Below are positions 1 through 8,634 of a DNA stretch of 64,000 nucleotides, piece after piece. The position numbers were made by a program, and so were the translations under genes. The stretch is from assembly GCA_034003625.1 (NCBI GenBank), contig JAVEYG010000013.1:33255-97254 (forward strand), written 5' to 3'. Under the pieces are notes generated by a model that saw nothing but the letters and a program-made list of their open reading frames with translations, was not told where the DNA came from and ran no database searches. The DNA is from GWE2-42-39 sp034003625 (GTDB taxonomy: Bacteria; Bacteroidota; Bacteroidia; Bacteroidales; Prolixibacteraceae). Each line of letters begins with the position of its first letter. Position 1 is the stretch's first letter.

Positions 1-1590
1 ATTTGGAAACCTGCCGTACCCATAAGAACCTGAAATAGTAGAACCAATTTTAACTTTGTCGGACATCATCGCATCAATATTCGAGCGCAAATTAAACCTC
101 TGGTAATCTGAAGTCAGCACAATACCTTTCTGGTTAAAATATCCACCTGAAATGAAATATTTGACTTTGTCGTTACCTCCGTTTGCCGAAATCTGATAAT
201 CCTGAACTGGTGCAATCCGGAAAATTACATCCTGCCAATCAGTATTGGTTGTTATTGATGAAGGGTTTCTAAATTCAGGGCGTACCTGTTGGCTTCCAGG
301 CCTCATGCTATTTGGATCGCTTGCTGATCCTCCTGTTGAGAAGATCCATGCATTGTCGCGCCCTTCGGCCACAAATTCAGCATATTCCTGAGAATTTAGC
401 ATGTCAAGTTTGTGTGCCACCTCCTGTATACCGTATGAAACATCAACGTTAATTTGAGATTTTCCGAAGCTTCCCCGCTTTGTAGTAATAATAATTACCC
501 CATTGGCACCGCGCGACCCGTAAATAGCAGTCGCAGAGGCATCCTTTAAAATCTCAATCGATTCAATGTCAGAAGGGTTAATGGACGATAAAGGATTTAC
601 CCGATTCTGAGCGTTTCCCATCATACCCGATGACGAATAGGTTGAAGAACCAAAACTAGACATATCAGTACCTCCACCCCCAGAACCTATCGGATAGCCA
701 TCAACTACATACAAAGGCTGGTTTCCTCCAGTGATTGAACTAATACCACGTACCAAAACATTTACGTTTCCACCTGGTGCACCTGACGTTTGCGTAATTT
801 GTACCCCGGCAACTTTTCCTTGTAACACTTGGTCAAAACTTGAGGTTGAAGGAGTTATTATATCATCACCTTTTACTTGTGAAATTGCTCCAGTTAAATC
901 CTTCTTCCGTTGGGTTCCATACCCAACTGCCACCACCTCTTCAATTCCAATATTTTCTTCAGCAAGGGTGACGTTAATCGTAGTCTTGTTCCCAATTACA
1001 ACTTCCTGGGTTTTCATACCAACAAAAGAAAATTGCAAAACGCTATTTTCTGGAATTTTTGCAAGTGTATATTTACCATCCACATTGGTAATAACACCTG
1101 TTGTTGTGCCTTTTAGTACAACGGAAACTCCGGGTAGAGGCGCACCAGAGGAGTCGGTGACTCTACCGGAGACGGTTTTTATAGGTTGATTAGCAGGCAG
1201 CAAGTTTCCCGTCGCATTTTCTTTACTGGTAATGATAATGTATTCATTCTTAATTGAAACCGACAGTTTCCCTGTGTCCAAAACTTTTTCTAGAATTTGA
1301 TCGATGGATTCGTTCTTAAATTCACATGAAATCTTTCGTGCATCATCTAAATCTGATTTGTTGTATGCAAATCGGTATCCACTGTTCTGTTCCAAATACA
1401 AAAACAGGTCGTTTAAAGTGCTGTTTTCCATCTTGAATGAAAAACGAGTGCCTTGAGAATACGTTTCAGCCGATATCGCCACAAATGATATCAGCAAAAA
1501 TAGCCCGGTTAGTCTCATAATTTTCCAAATTTTTCCTCCAAGGGCATTACTTGTTCGTCTCCCTTTTTGGAGTAAATCATCTTTTTTCAT
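1..1590 (-). CDS. SusC/RagA-type TonB-linked outer membrane transporter, N-terminal part (cut by window edge)
   Basis: The visible 530 codons are open without a stop and run off the left edge; a SusC protein usually has about 1000 residues, so roughly half is missing. The start at 1590 (MKKDDLLQ) gives a hydrophobic signal segment at about residues 25-44. A secretin/TonB N-terminal (STN) domain follows at about 48-125, then a carboxypeptidase-like beta-sandwich at 138-210 (SGRVTDSSGAPLPGVSV), a VAVGYGTQ linker near 220, and the TonB plug (LYVVDGYPIG, ILKDASATAIYGSRGANGVIIITT). The family imports oligosaccharides or peptides with a SusD lipoprotein. The STN domain marks it as a transporter that signals to the FecR anti-sigma factor encoded just upstream, so transport and sigma activation are probably coupled. 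The substrate cannot be told from this half. Confidence 0.95.
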   Translation of the reverse strand, partial: MKKDDLLQKGRRTSNALGGKIWKIMRLTGLFLLISFVAISAETYSQGTRFSFKMENSTLNDLFLYLEQNSGYRFAYNKSDLDDARKISCEFKNESIDQILEKVLDTGKLSVSIKNEYIIITSKENATGNLLPANQPIKTVSGRVTDSSGAPLPGVSVVLKGTTTGVITNVDGKYTLAKIPENSVLQFSFVGMKTQEVVIGNKTTINVTLAEENIGIEEVVAVGYGTQRKKDLTGAISQVKGDDIITPSTSSFDQVLQGKVAGVQITQTSGAPGGNVNVLVRGISSITGGNQPLYVVDGYPIGSGGGGTDMSSFGSSTYSSSGMMGNAQNRVNPLSSINPSDIESIEILKDASATAIYGSRGANGVIIITTKRGSFGKSQINVDVSYGIQEVAHKLDMLNSQEYAEFVAEGRDNAWIFSTGGSASDPNSMRPGSQQVRPEFRNPSSITTNTDWQDVIFRIAPVQDYQISANGGNDKVKYFISGGYFNQKGIVLTSDYQRFNLRSNIDAMMSDKVKIGSTISGSYGYGRFPN

Positions 1591-1697
1591 AAATTTGAAT
1601 GTTTTAAAAAATAATTTTTATTACAAAATCTAGGAAACGGCCAATCGCGAGTTGGTCGTTTCTGTTTTAAAAATGGTTTAACGTAGCTACATAGGCA

Positions 1698-2690
1698 TTA
1701 TTTTTTAGGAGTAAGTATGATGTTTCTGGCATCAACCTTATAGTTAATGCCAATAGTCTCGTCAATAATTTCAAACAGGCGCTCCAACGATTCTCCTTTT
1801 TTCAGTCTCAGAGTTAGATAATCATTCTTAAATCGTGCTGGTTCATATGTGATTTTCACATTAAACCAACGCTCCGTATTTTTAATGACTTCATCAAATG
1901 GAGTATTTTCAAATATCAGTTGCTTATCTGTCCATGCTTTTACAGTCTCGTTATCAGACATCCTCATTTGTGCGGAATCAGTAGTTTTGTTATAAGCCAA
2001 TGTTTGTCCTGGGCTTAATACTCGTTGTTCTGAACCTACTTTTGCAGTATTAATTTTCACACCTACTTTTCCTTCAACTAAGGACGTCTGGACTATTGCA
2101 TCATCCTCGTACCCTCTTACATTAAAAGCGGTTCCTAATGCCCTCACATCCATATTTCGGATATGGACAATAAAAGGGATTGCAGCATTTTTCTTAACCT
2201 TGAAATAAGCTTCCCCGCAGACAGTCAGTTCTCTCTCCTTTTTACCATAAGACGTGCTGTAAGTAATCCGTGTATCAACATTTAACCAAGCAGAGCTGCC
2301 ATCGGGCAGAATGACATTTGTTTGCTCGCCTCTGCTTGTAGCCAGGGTAAAATATTCTTCTGGCAATAAAAAGTGCTGATAGCTTACCCATATTGTATAA
2401 ATGAATAGTGGCAAAAGCAATATTGCAGCATATTTCCTGACAATGGGAATGATTCGGCTGAAGAAAGACTCTGGTTCTGTTCTCTTTTCGATCTCGGCCC
2501 AAACAGATTCAATTTTCAGTTTAATATCAGAAGGACTACTCTCAGGAATTTTATGCAAATAAGAGTTAAGCTCATGCAAATTACTGGGATTACGAAGAAA
2601 CTCTCCTATATCCGCCAGTTCATTTTTATCAAGAGGACACTTTTGGTAAAGCAAACCTACTACCTTCCGAAAATCTGATTCTTTATCCAT
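1698..2690 (-). CDS. FecR-family anti-sigma factor with DUF4974 domain
   Basis: 330 residues. A cytoplasmic segment of about 85 residues would bind the sigma factor; one membrane helix follows at about 86-106 (AAILLLPLFIYTIWV). The periplasmic FecR domain (LPDGSSAWLNVDTRITY, GEAYFKVKK) comes next and a DUF4974 domain fills the last 75 residues; this is the standard Bacteroidota FecR layout. It lies between the ECF sigma gene and the SusC gene, all on the minus strand, so it should sense the STN domain of the SusC protein and release or activate the sigma factor. The ATG at 2690 is the natural start. Identification is firm; the ligand is unknown. Confidence 0.95.
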   Translation of the reverse strand: MDKESDFRKVVGLLYQKCPLDKNELADIGEFLRNPSNLHELNSYLHKIPESSPSDIKLKIESVWAEIEKRTEPESFFSRIIPIVRKYAAILLLPLFIYTIWVSYQHFLLPEEYFTLATSRGEQTNVILPDGSSAWLNVDTRITYSTSYGKKERELTVCGEAYFKVKKNAAIPFIVHIRNMDVRALGTAFNVRGYEDDAIVQTSLVEGKVGVKINTAKVGSEQRVLSPGQTLAYNKTTDSAQMRMSDNETVKAWTDKQLIFENTPFDEVIKNTERWFNVKITYEPARFKNDYLTLRLKKGESLERLFEIIDETIGINYKVDARNIILTPKK

Positions 2691-2846
2691 AAGTCTGGTT
2701 GCTTAATATCAGTTTATCACTAATACGGATTTCAAAATAATTTCCGTAATCGGAGTTTATTTTTTTTGAAAAAAATTATACGAATACAACGAATAAAGAA
2801 AGGTGAAAATAGCTTTTAAGCTACTAACTATTTTATTAACAAGTAT

Positions 2847-3428
2847 TTATATACTAAGAAAAAGAATCAATTGTGTCAAATAGTTTTTTATGGCCTTTGA
2901 TATCGCACTGTTAGCAGACCTCATTTGCATATCTACTGTGTTCTCAGAAATACCAAGCAGTTCTGCTATTTCACGGTAGCTTTTTCCTTCGAGTTTTGAA
3001 AGCACATATATCTTCCTACGTTTTTCCGGTAGTTGGTTGATTTTTTCCATCAAGAAACGTTCAAAATCCCAATACTCCACTTCGTTTTCTGTAGAACCAG
3101 ATTTTGCCGAATAGTTTAAAAACAACGAGTCAAGATATTTTCTTTTTGAATAAATTTTTCGAAGATGATCGTAAATCTGGTTCTTCGCAATCGTAAACAA
3201 ATAGGGTTTTAATGGTTTATCCTTATCAAGGTTGTCCCTGCTGAGCCACAAATTAATAAATATTTCCTGGACTATACTTTCAGCATCTTCTGCGGCAGGC
3301 AATGCTTTGCAAACAAACAAATACAGATAGTTCTTGTATTGCTCAAAGGCTAATTCAAAAGCTTTTTCGTCTCCTCTTTTGATGCGAGCGACCAAATCCT
3401 TTTCAAATATATCATGAATAGCTTGCAT
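2847..3428 (-). CDS. ECF-type RNA polymerase sigma factor, SusC/FecR-associated
   Basis: 193 residues with sigma region 2 (AEDAESIVQEIFINLW, near residues 45-62) and region 4 with a helix-turn-helix (SYREIAELLGISENTVDMQM, near 145-165). There is no region 3, as expected for ECF factors. It is the first gene of the sigma-FecR-SusC set and most likely switches on the transporter gene when substrate binds. A 156-bp spacer separates it from fecR, so the anti-sigma gene may have its own promoter. Confidence 0.95.
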   Translation of the reverse strand: MQAIHDIFEKDLVARIKRGDEKAFELAFEQYKNYLYLFVCKALPAAEDAESIVQEIFINLWLSRDNLDKDKPLKPYLFTIAKNQIYDHLRKIYSKRKYLDSLFLNYSAKSGSTENEVEYWDFERFLMEKINQLPEKRRKIYVLSKLEGKSYREIAELLGISENTVDMQMRSANSAISKAIKNYLTQLILFLSI

Positions 3429-3507
3429 GTTTGCAAATATAGTTTAACTCAAATCGTTTATAGTTGAATTATCCTTTTATTTGTTTAGCTCATATAGTTT
3501 GTATCTG

Positions 3508-4725
3508 CTATATGCACACCTGTTGAGATAATGACATTTTTAGCTTCTCCATATCCTTACTAATTTTTGAATCCACAATCTTTGCATAAATCTGTGTTGT
3601 TTTCAGCGAGGTATGGCCAAGCATTTTCGACACCGTTTCTATCGGCACTCCATTAGACAAGGTTATAGAAGTGGCAAAAGTATGCCTGGCAACATGCATC
3701 GAAAGGTTTTTACTTATCTCGCAGACATCAGCCAGTTCTTTCAAATAGCTATTCATTTTCTGATTGGAAAGAACCGGAAGTACCTTATTTGATGAACAGA
3801 CTACTGGATGATCTTGATATTTCAGCATTATTTGTTGTGCTACCGGAAGAATTGGAATCCGGCATCTTGATTCAGTTTTCGTTCGGTCAAGAATGATCCA
3901 ATCATTGCCGTCATTCCCTTTCTGAATATTTCGTGAATTCAATTTTGAAATGTCCACATATGATAATCCCGTGTAACAGGCAAAGACAAAAATGTCACGG
4001 ACCAACTGCATTCTGGGAATTGCCAATTCTTTAGTATGAATTTTCTGTACTTCCTGAAGTGTCAGAAAATCACGATGGCCGTCGCTTCTTGAAAACTTAA
4101 ATGAACCATAAGGGTTCCGAATTAAATAATTCATGGCAACTGCCTGATTCAATACCTTCTTGATGATCTTGTGGTAGCAGAAGGCTGTATTTGAAGCCAC
4201 ATGATAGGTACTCTTCAGGTAAACATCAAAAGATTTGATCAGCTTAAAATCGAAACCAGCAACAGGAATATCTCTTCGCTTCTCCTTTCTTATTAGAAAT
4301 TCTTCAAACCGGGTACGAACAGTCCGGTATTGTTTTAATGTTAAAGGCGAATAGTCATTCCCCAATGTTGCTTTAACATCTTCAATTATAGAATCGAAAA
4401 CTTCCAAGAATCCTTGGCCGTTGCTAATCCCGAGAAACTTGTCCCTGATTGAAAGAATATCGAATGGTTCCCCAATCGAATCCAGTTGGTTGTAAATGTC
4501 CAGAATCTTACTTCGGATTTTGGTTAGCCGATTGTTGATGACTTTTATCTCTTCCGATTTGCCGTCAGCAAGCTGAGCGGACTCAATCCAGGAAGATTTA
4601 TCAAGAAAAAAACCGGTAGAAGTTTCGAAGCGCTGGCCGCTCATGGTACACCTTAAATACAGCGGGAATTTCCCGTCAGACCTTGATTTTGACTTTTTTA
4701 ACTGAAAACAAATTGTAATTCTCAT
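3508..4725 (-). CDS. Tyrosine recombinase / integrase (Bacteroidota mobile-element type)
   Basis: 405 residues. An arm-type DNA-binding domain covers about 1-90, a SAM-like core-binding domain about 105-200, and the catalytic domain 215-395. Visible catalytic residues are H344 and R347 in HVARH, H371 in LGHTS and the nucleophile Y380 in QIYAKI. The segment that usually holds the first catalytic arginine reads CYTGLSYVDI, with serine where most integrases have arginine; this is known for Bacteroides conjugative-transposon integrases such as IntDOT. The gene starts 289 bp from the 3' end of tRNA-Arg and is transcribed away from it, the usual geometry of an element integrated at a tRNA 3' end. 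The sigma/FecR/SusC genes beyond it may be cargo. Confidence 0.93.
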   Translation of the reverse strand: MRITICFQLKKSKSRSDGKFPLYLRCTMSGQRFETSTGFFLDKSSWIESAQLADGKSEEIKVINNRLTKIRSKILDIYNQLDSIGEPFDILSIRDKFLGISNGQGFLEVFDSIIEDVKATLGNDYSPLTLKQYRTVRTRFEEFLIRKEKRRDIPVAGFDFKLIKSFDVYLKSTYHVASNTAFCYHKIIKKVLNQAVAMNYLIRNPYGSFKFSRSDGHRDFLTLQEVQKIHTKELAIPRMQLVRDIFVFACYTGLSYVDISKLNSRNIQKGNDGNDWIILDRTKTESRCRIPILPVAQQIMLKYQDHPVVCSSNKVLPVLSNQKMNSYLKELADVCEISKNLSMHVARHTFATSITLSNGVPIETVSKMLGHTSLKTTQIYAKIVDSKISKDMEKLKMSLSQQVCI

Positions 4726-4751
4726 AATTCCTATTTTACAATATTAACAAA

Positions 4752-4900
4752 ATAGGTCTCGCTTTCACCGCTAAACATACCTAAAATGCAGGGATTTTCA
4801 GCGTATTAAAACGAACCAAATGAAATCAATTTGTATTGAATTACAGTAAGTTACAGCAATATCGAGACCTATCGGCCATTTTTTGAGTATGGGTCTCGAT
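4752..4900. repeat. GGTCTCG inverted/direct repeat cluster beside the integrase gene
   Basis: Three copies of one 10-12 bp word lie between the integrase start and the tRNA-Arg gene. ATAGGTCTCG is at 4752-4761, its exact inverse CGAGACCTAT at 4863-4872, and a near copy ATGGGTCTCGAT at 4889-4900. The last two form a 12-bp stem (one G-T pair) around a 16-nt loop. Such clusters beside an integrase are often arm-type integrase or excisionase binding sites; that function is inferred from position only. A rho-independent terminator is possible because a T-run follows at 4909-4914. Confidence 0.5.
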
Positions 4901-4950
4901 TTAGTCCCTTTTTTGTTGATTTTTAGTGCATTTTTTGACTACTTTACAAA

Positions 4951-4987
4951 AATAAAAAAGCACCTAAATCATTGAATTTAAGTGCTT
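4951..4987 (-). terminator. Rho-independent terminator of the tRNA-Arg transcript
   Basis: A 12-bp stem pairs 4958-4969 with 4976-4987 (one G-T pair) around a 6-nt loop. Read on the minus strand it is followed by a T-rich tract (complement of 4951-4957). It sits 27 bp past the tRNA 3' end. Confidence 0.8.
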
Positions 4988-5013
4988 TTAGTTCAATTTA
5001 ACTTCTTTTTCAG

Positions 5014-5085
5014 TAGTCCCACCGGGACTCGAACCCAGATCGTCAGAACCGGAATCTGATATTCTATCCATTGAACTATGGGACC
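5014..5085 (-). tRNA. tRNA-Arg (anticodon CCG)
   Basis: 72 nt on the minus strand fold into a full cloverleaf. The acceptor stem is GGTCCCA/TGGGACT, the D arm GTTC/GAAT, the anticodon stem TCAGA/TCTGA with loop TTCCGGT, and the T arm CTGGG/CCCGG with loop TTCGAGT; the discriminator base is A. Loop positions 34-36 are CCG, which reads the arginine codon CGG. CCA is not encoded. The 3' end faces the integrase gene, making it a candidate attachment site. Confidence 0.95.
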
Positions 5086-5103
5086 TACTCCAATTTTGAG
5101 GCA

Positions 5104-5111
5104 CAAAAATA
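5104..5111 (-). promoter_or_regulatory. Candidate -7 box for tRNA-Arg (TATTTTTG)
   Basis: The minus strand reads TATTTTTG, a full match to the Bacteroidota TAnnTTTG box, 19 bp upstream of the mature tRNA 5' end. No clear -33 TTTG is seen at the right distance. Confidence 0.4.
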
Positions 5112-5298
5112 ATAAAACTTCGGTTGTGTGGTTGCGTTTTACTTAAAAACATGATGGTTGTTTCAAAAAAATATTAACATCATGCAAGCCTGCTTTCATA
5201 AGGTGTTGAAACAGATGATCGATTGTTGATAATTATCTTCTGAACAATGGAAAGACGGTCTCAAAAAATACATATTTTTGAGTTGTCAATAATTGGCT

Positions 5299-6087
5299 AT
5301 GGTAACAAAAGATATTCTGATAAAAGCAGGAAACTATTTTGATTCATATTGTCAGGTGCACAAATCGGATGATTTGAATGTTCAGAAGAGTATCGATCTG
5401 AAAAGGGGACATACTCTGAGGGTAGTTGAAAATAGTCTGAAACTGGCCGGGATTTTGTCGTTAACCGATGAGCAAAAAGCGGTCGCCGAATTGATAGCCC
5501 TATACCACGATGCAGGACGTTTCCTTCAGCTTGTTAAATACGGTACCTTATACGATGAAGAGTCGGAAGATCATGCTTCGCTTTCAGTTTCAATACTTAC
5601 CGAAGCTCCGTTTTTTTCCGAAATAGGTGAATCCTCGCAGCAAATTATTAAAATGGCAGTCCTGAATCACTCGAAGATACAATTGCCTGTCATTGAGGAC
5701 GGACAGGCACAGTTATTTTGCCAGTTGATCCGTGATGCCGACAAATTAGATTTGTGGGCGATGGTTACCAATCAGTTTCGCGACCGGAACAGTAACGACA
5801 TGAAGGCCTTCATGTACAACCTGCCCGACCTGAACCCGGTTTCAGAGAAGGTTGTAAAAGCCATTCAAACGGAGAAACCGGTCAGAAAAGAAGACCTGAG
5901 AACCATGAACGATTTTCGGCTGATGGTAATGTCGTGGGTATTTGACCTTAATTTTAAAGTGTCGTTCAATATTTTGAACCAGCACAGGTATATCCAAAAA
6001 ATATACGATACGCTGCCCAAACAGGATGGGATTATCAATGCTTACCGGGTTATCAAACTTTTCATTGAAAATAAATTTGTTGAATGA
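5299..6087 (+). CDS. HD-domain metal-dependent phosphohydrolase
   Basis: 262 residues from the ATG at 5299; a TTG two codons upstream is possible but less likely. The HD signature is in LIALYHDAGRF, preceded by a conserved-looking KRGHTLRVVENS helix that carries the first histidine, and followed by LNHSKIQLP and IRDADKLDLWAMV, which supply further metal ligands. The fold fits small HD phosphohydrolases acting on nucleotides or phosphate esters; the substrate is not readable. The preceding 24 bp contain TATTTTTG (5273-5280), a good -7 box, and a CTCAAAAA/TTTTTGAG inverted repeat at 5260-5282. The Fe-S gene follows after 30 bp, so the two are probably co-transcribed. Confidence 0.85.
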   Translation: MVTKDILIKAGNYFDSYCQVHKSDDLNVQKSIDLKRGHTLRVVENSLKLAGILSLTDEQKAVAELIALYHDAGRFLQLVKYGTLYDEESEDHASLSVSILTEAPFFSEIGESSQQIIKMAVLNHSKIQLPVIEDGQAQLFCQLIRDADKLDLWAMVTNQFRDRNSNDMKAFMYNLPDLNPVSEKVVKAIQTEKPVRKEDLRTMNDFRLMVMSWVFDLNFKVSFNILNQHRYIQKIYDTLPKQDGIINAYRVIKLFIENKFVE

Positions 6088-6117
6088 TTGCCCAGCAAGT
6101 TTAAAATCAGAAAATAA

Positions 6118-6330
6118 ATGGGAAACCACCTGGTATGTATGTGCAATTTTGTGACGGAAGAAGAGATTATTTCCGTACTGAAAAAAGGGGCTACATCAAC
6201 CGAAGAAATACAGGAATACACAAGGGCGGGTACCTCGTGTGGCAAGTGCCTGCCGGTTATCGACCATATTGTGGAAAATTTCCTGTCACGGCAACCTGAT
6301 GATCCGCAAGCGAAAATCGATTTCGGATAA
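6118..6330 (+). CDS. BFD-like [2Fe-2S]-binding small protein
   Basis: 70 residues. C7 and C9 (VCMCNF) and C41 and C44 (SCGKC) give the C-x-C...C-x2-C pattern of the bacterioferritin-associated-ferredoxin-like [2Fe-2S] fold, with a helix-rich segment between. Proteins of this size carry electrons to bacterioferritin or form detached domains of nitrite reductase or NifU-like proteins. No bacterioferritin gene is in the window, so the partner is unknown. It follows the HD-domain gene by 30 bp on the same strand. Confidence 0.85.
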   Translation: MGNHLVCMCNFVTEEEIISVLKKGATSTEEIQEYTRAGTSCGKCLPVIDHIVENFLSRQPDDPQAKIDFG

Positions 6331-6483
6331 GTATTTGATTTTTACTATTCCTTATTGTTTGATCGGAAATGCAGACGTTCTGCATGTGGTTCAAATTGGT
6401 GCGCGAAGACTGTTGCTCCTGTTCTTTCTGAAAACCCGGGCAGGTATTTTGAATCCGGATATAAATTGACGAAAAATGATTTT

Positions 6484-8550
6484 TTATTTGGGATATTCGA
6501 TACGCAGGTGATATATGTTTTTAAGTTTCTCGAATACAGTTTCTTTGAAAACAGTGATTTCCCTGAAAGTCAGTTCTGCATTTTGCAACTGTCCTTCCTG
6601 TATTTTTTTGTTGACCATATTTTCAATCAGTTCGTGCAGGTTTTCATAGGTTTTGTCTTTTAGGGAACGGGCTGCGGCTTCAATGCCATCAGTGAGCATG
6701 ACCACGGCACATTCTTTACTGGTAGGTATCGGCCCCGGATAACTGAATTCTTCTGTATTTACTTCCTGTCCCGGGTTTTCGTTTTGCCAGGTTTTATAAA
6801 AATAGGTAGCCTGGGTGGTCCCGTGATGGGTCAGGATAAAATCGATCAGTACCTGAGGAAGTCCATGTTTTCGGGCCAGTCGTACCCCATTGGTCACATG
6901 GTCGATGACCACTTCAGCGCTTCGCTTGGGATCGATGCGGTCGTGCGGGTTCATTCCGGCTTCCTGGTTTTCGATAAAAAAAGCGGGCCGTTTTATTTTT
7001 CCGATGTCGTGATACAGCGCTCCGGCCCTGACAAGGAACGGGTTGCCTCCAATGCGGTGGATCACTTCTTCTGCCAGGTTGGCTATCTGCATCGAATGTT
7101 GAAAAGTGCCCGGTGCTTCTTCTGCCAATTTTCTCAGCAATGGCTGCTGATTGGTATTTGAAAGTTCCATCAGGGTGAGATCGGAAACAAAACCAAATGC
7201 TTTTTCAAAAACCCAGGTAAGCGGATAGGTGAGAAAAATGAGCAGGGCGTTGTATCCGAACCATTGCAGTTCGGCCCATTTTACGGAAGCGAGGTTTCCC
7301 TCCTGCATCAGTGAAATGGCGATATACATAATTGAATAGGTAACTGCGACCCAGAAAGCTGTAATGACAAGATGTGCCCGGTTTTGCAACTTGTTGAGAC
7401 TGAACACGGCCACAACACCGGCAATGATTTGCAGGATAATATATTCGTAATTATTGGGTGCAAAAAAGCCAATCAGCAAGGTTGTGACTATTAATGCAAA
7501 AGTGGCTGTTCGCGAATCGAAAAAAATACGTACTAAGATGGGCAGGACGGCAAGCGGTACCATGTAAATATTTCCCAACTGCATTTTTACAACTAAGCCC
7601 GAAAGAAATACCATCAGTACAATCATCAGGAAGATGAAACTGAACTGACGTTTGTGATAAAATATTTCGGTACGGTAATATAAAAGATACAGAAAGAGGA
7701 TCAACAGGCACCCGATGATCAGGATGATTTTCCCACCTATGACCAAGTAATAATCAAGGTCTTCACCGCGTTTTGTTTCGTATGCTTTTTTCAGCGATTC
7801 GAGAATGATCAGTTCCTCTTGCCCTACCAAATCGCCTTCAAAAATAATCCGTTCCCCGGCTTGTACTGCACCTAAGGTCAACGATACCGAACCGAGCAGC
7901 TCTCCTTTTTGCCTGTTGTTTAGTTCTGTATCGTAAACCAGGTTTTCCTGCAGGTAATCGTTGATGTTTATTGTGGCGATGAAATCATTGTACAGCGGAC
8001 CGGTCCATTCTTGTATGCTGTCGTTAAATACCTGATAGGCAGACTTTAATGAGTGTATTTTTTCAATCGGTTCCCGGGTAGCCTGGTTTCCCCGTACAAC
8101 CATCAGGACCGTTTTCCCGGAAAGTTCATTATAAATTCCGGGTGATTTTGGTAGGATCCCATCGTTGTATAGCTGCTCCAAAAGCTCCGGTATCCGGTTC
8201 AGATTTTTGGGTATGCGCTTGTTTTTTGACAGGTTGAAAAATGCCGCGAATGCTTTTTCAAATTCTCTTAACTGAGTAGCCTTACTAAGTGTATCCAGCT
8301 TAAAATAGGGAATATACTTTTTCAGAACGGAATCTTTTTCGGCTGCAATGGCTGCGTCCGACTTCAGTACCGCAAAATTGAACGGGGCAATCAGCGTTGA
8401 ATGGCGCCATGGGGAACCTTTCTGAAATTCGTATTTAAAGCGGGTTTCGCCGGGAAATATCAGGAATAAAAGAAAAATGGTGACAAGAAATACAATGCCA
8501 AGAAAAAAATAATGGTAATATTGGCTCAACCGGGTTAATAACTTTTTCAT
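6484..8550 (-). CDS. 7TM receptor-HD phosphodiesterase, PgpH/YqfF-like (probable c-di-AMP phosphodiesterase)
   Basis: 688 residues. One N-terminal membrane helix (about 14-34) is followed by an extracytoplasmic 7TMR-HDED region of about 230 residues, then a block of membrane helices (about 275-465) and a cytoplasmic HD domain (about 475-680). The catalytic signature is ALYHDIGKIKRP, with HHGT further on as an additional ligand. This order matches PgpH, which hydrolyses cyclic di-AMP in Firmicutes; in Bacteroidota the family is usual and the activity is inferred by homology. It is convergent with the small Fe-S gene and 84 bp from the divergent NlpC/P60 gene, consistent with a role in envelope or osmotic balance. 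Confidence 0.9.
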   Translation of the reverse strand: MKKLLTRLSQYYHYFFLGIVFLVTIFLLFLIFPGETRFKYEFQKGSPWRHSTLIAPFNFAVLKSDAAIAAEKDSVLKKYIPYFKLDTLSKATQLREFEKAFAAFFNLSKNKRIPKNLNRIPELLEQLYNDGILPKSPGIYNELSGKTVLMVVRGNQATREPIEKIHSLKSAYQVFNDSIQEWTGPLYNDFIATININDYLQENLVYDTELNNRQKGELLGSVSLTLGAVQAGERIIFEGDLVGQEELIILESLKKAYETKRGEDLDYYLVIGGKIILIIGCLLILFLYLLYYRTEIFYHKRQFSFIFLMIVLMVFLSGLVVKMQLGNIYMVPLAVLPILVRIFFDSRTATFALIVTTLLIGFFAPNNYEYIILQIIAGVVAVFSLNKLQNRAHLVITAFWVAVTYSIMYIAISLMQEGNLASVKWAELQWFGYNALLIFLTYPLTWVFEKAFGFVSDLTLMELSNTNQQPLLRKLAEEAPGTFQHSMQIANLAEEVIHRIGGNPFLVRAGALYHDIGKIKRPAFFIENQEAGMNPHDRIDPKRSAEVVIDHVTNGVRLARKHGLPQVLIDFILTHHGTTQATYFYKTWQNENPGQEVNTEEFSYPGPIPTSKECAVVMLTDGIEAAARSLKDKTYENLHELIENMVNKKIQEGQLQNAELTFREITVFKETVFEKLKNIYHLRIEYPK

Positions 8551-8601
8551 AAATACTTTTTATTGAATATTTACCGACGATCAGGAATAATGTTTAAGTT
8601 T

Positions 8602-8609
8602 TATCTTTG
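8602..8609 (+). promoter_or_regulatory. Candidate -7 box (TATCTTTG) for the NlpC/P60 gene
   Basis: A full match to TAnnTTTG, 26 bp upstream of the ATG at 8635. This predicts a 5' leader of about 20 nt, usual in Bacteroidota. The -33 element is weak. Confidence 0.5.
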
Positions 8610-8634
8610 ATACTCAAAAATAAAGAAATTATCC

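Noticed and set aside
731..1189. 152-codon open frame on the plus strand at the SusC start
   Set aside because: It is antisense to the STN, carboxypeptidase-like and plug domains, which are unmistakable on the minus strand.
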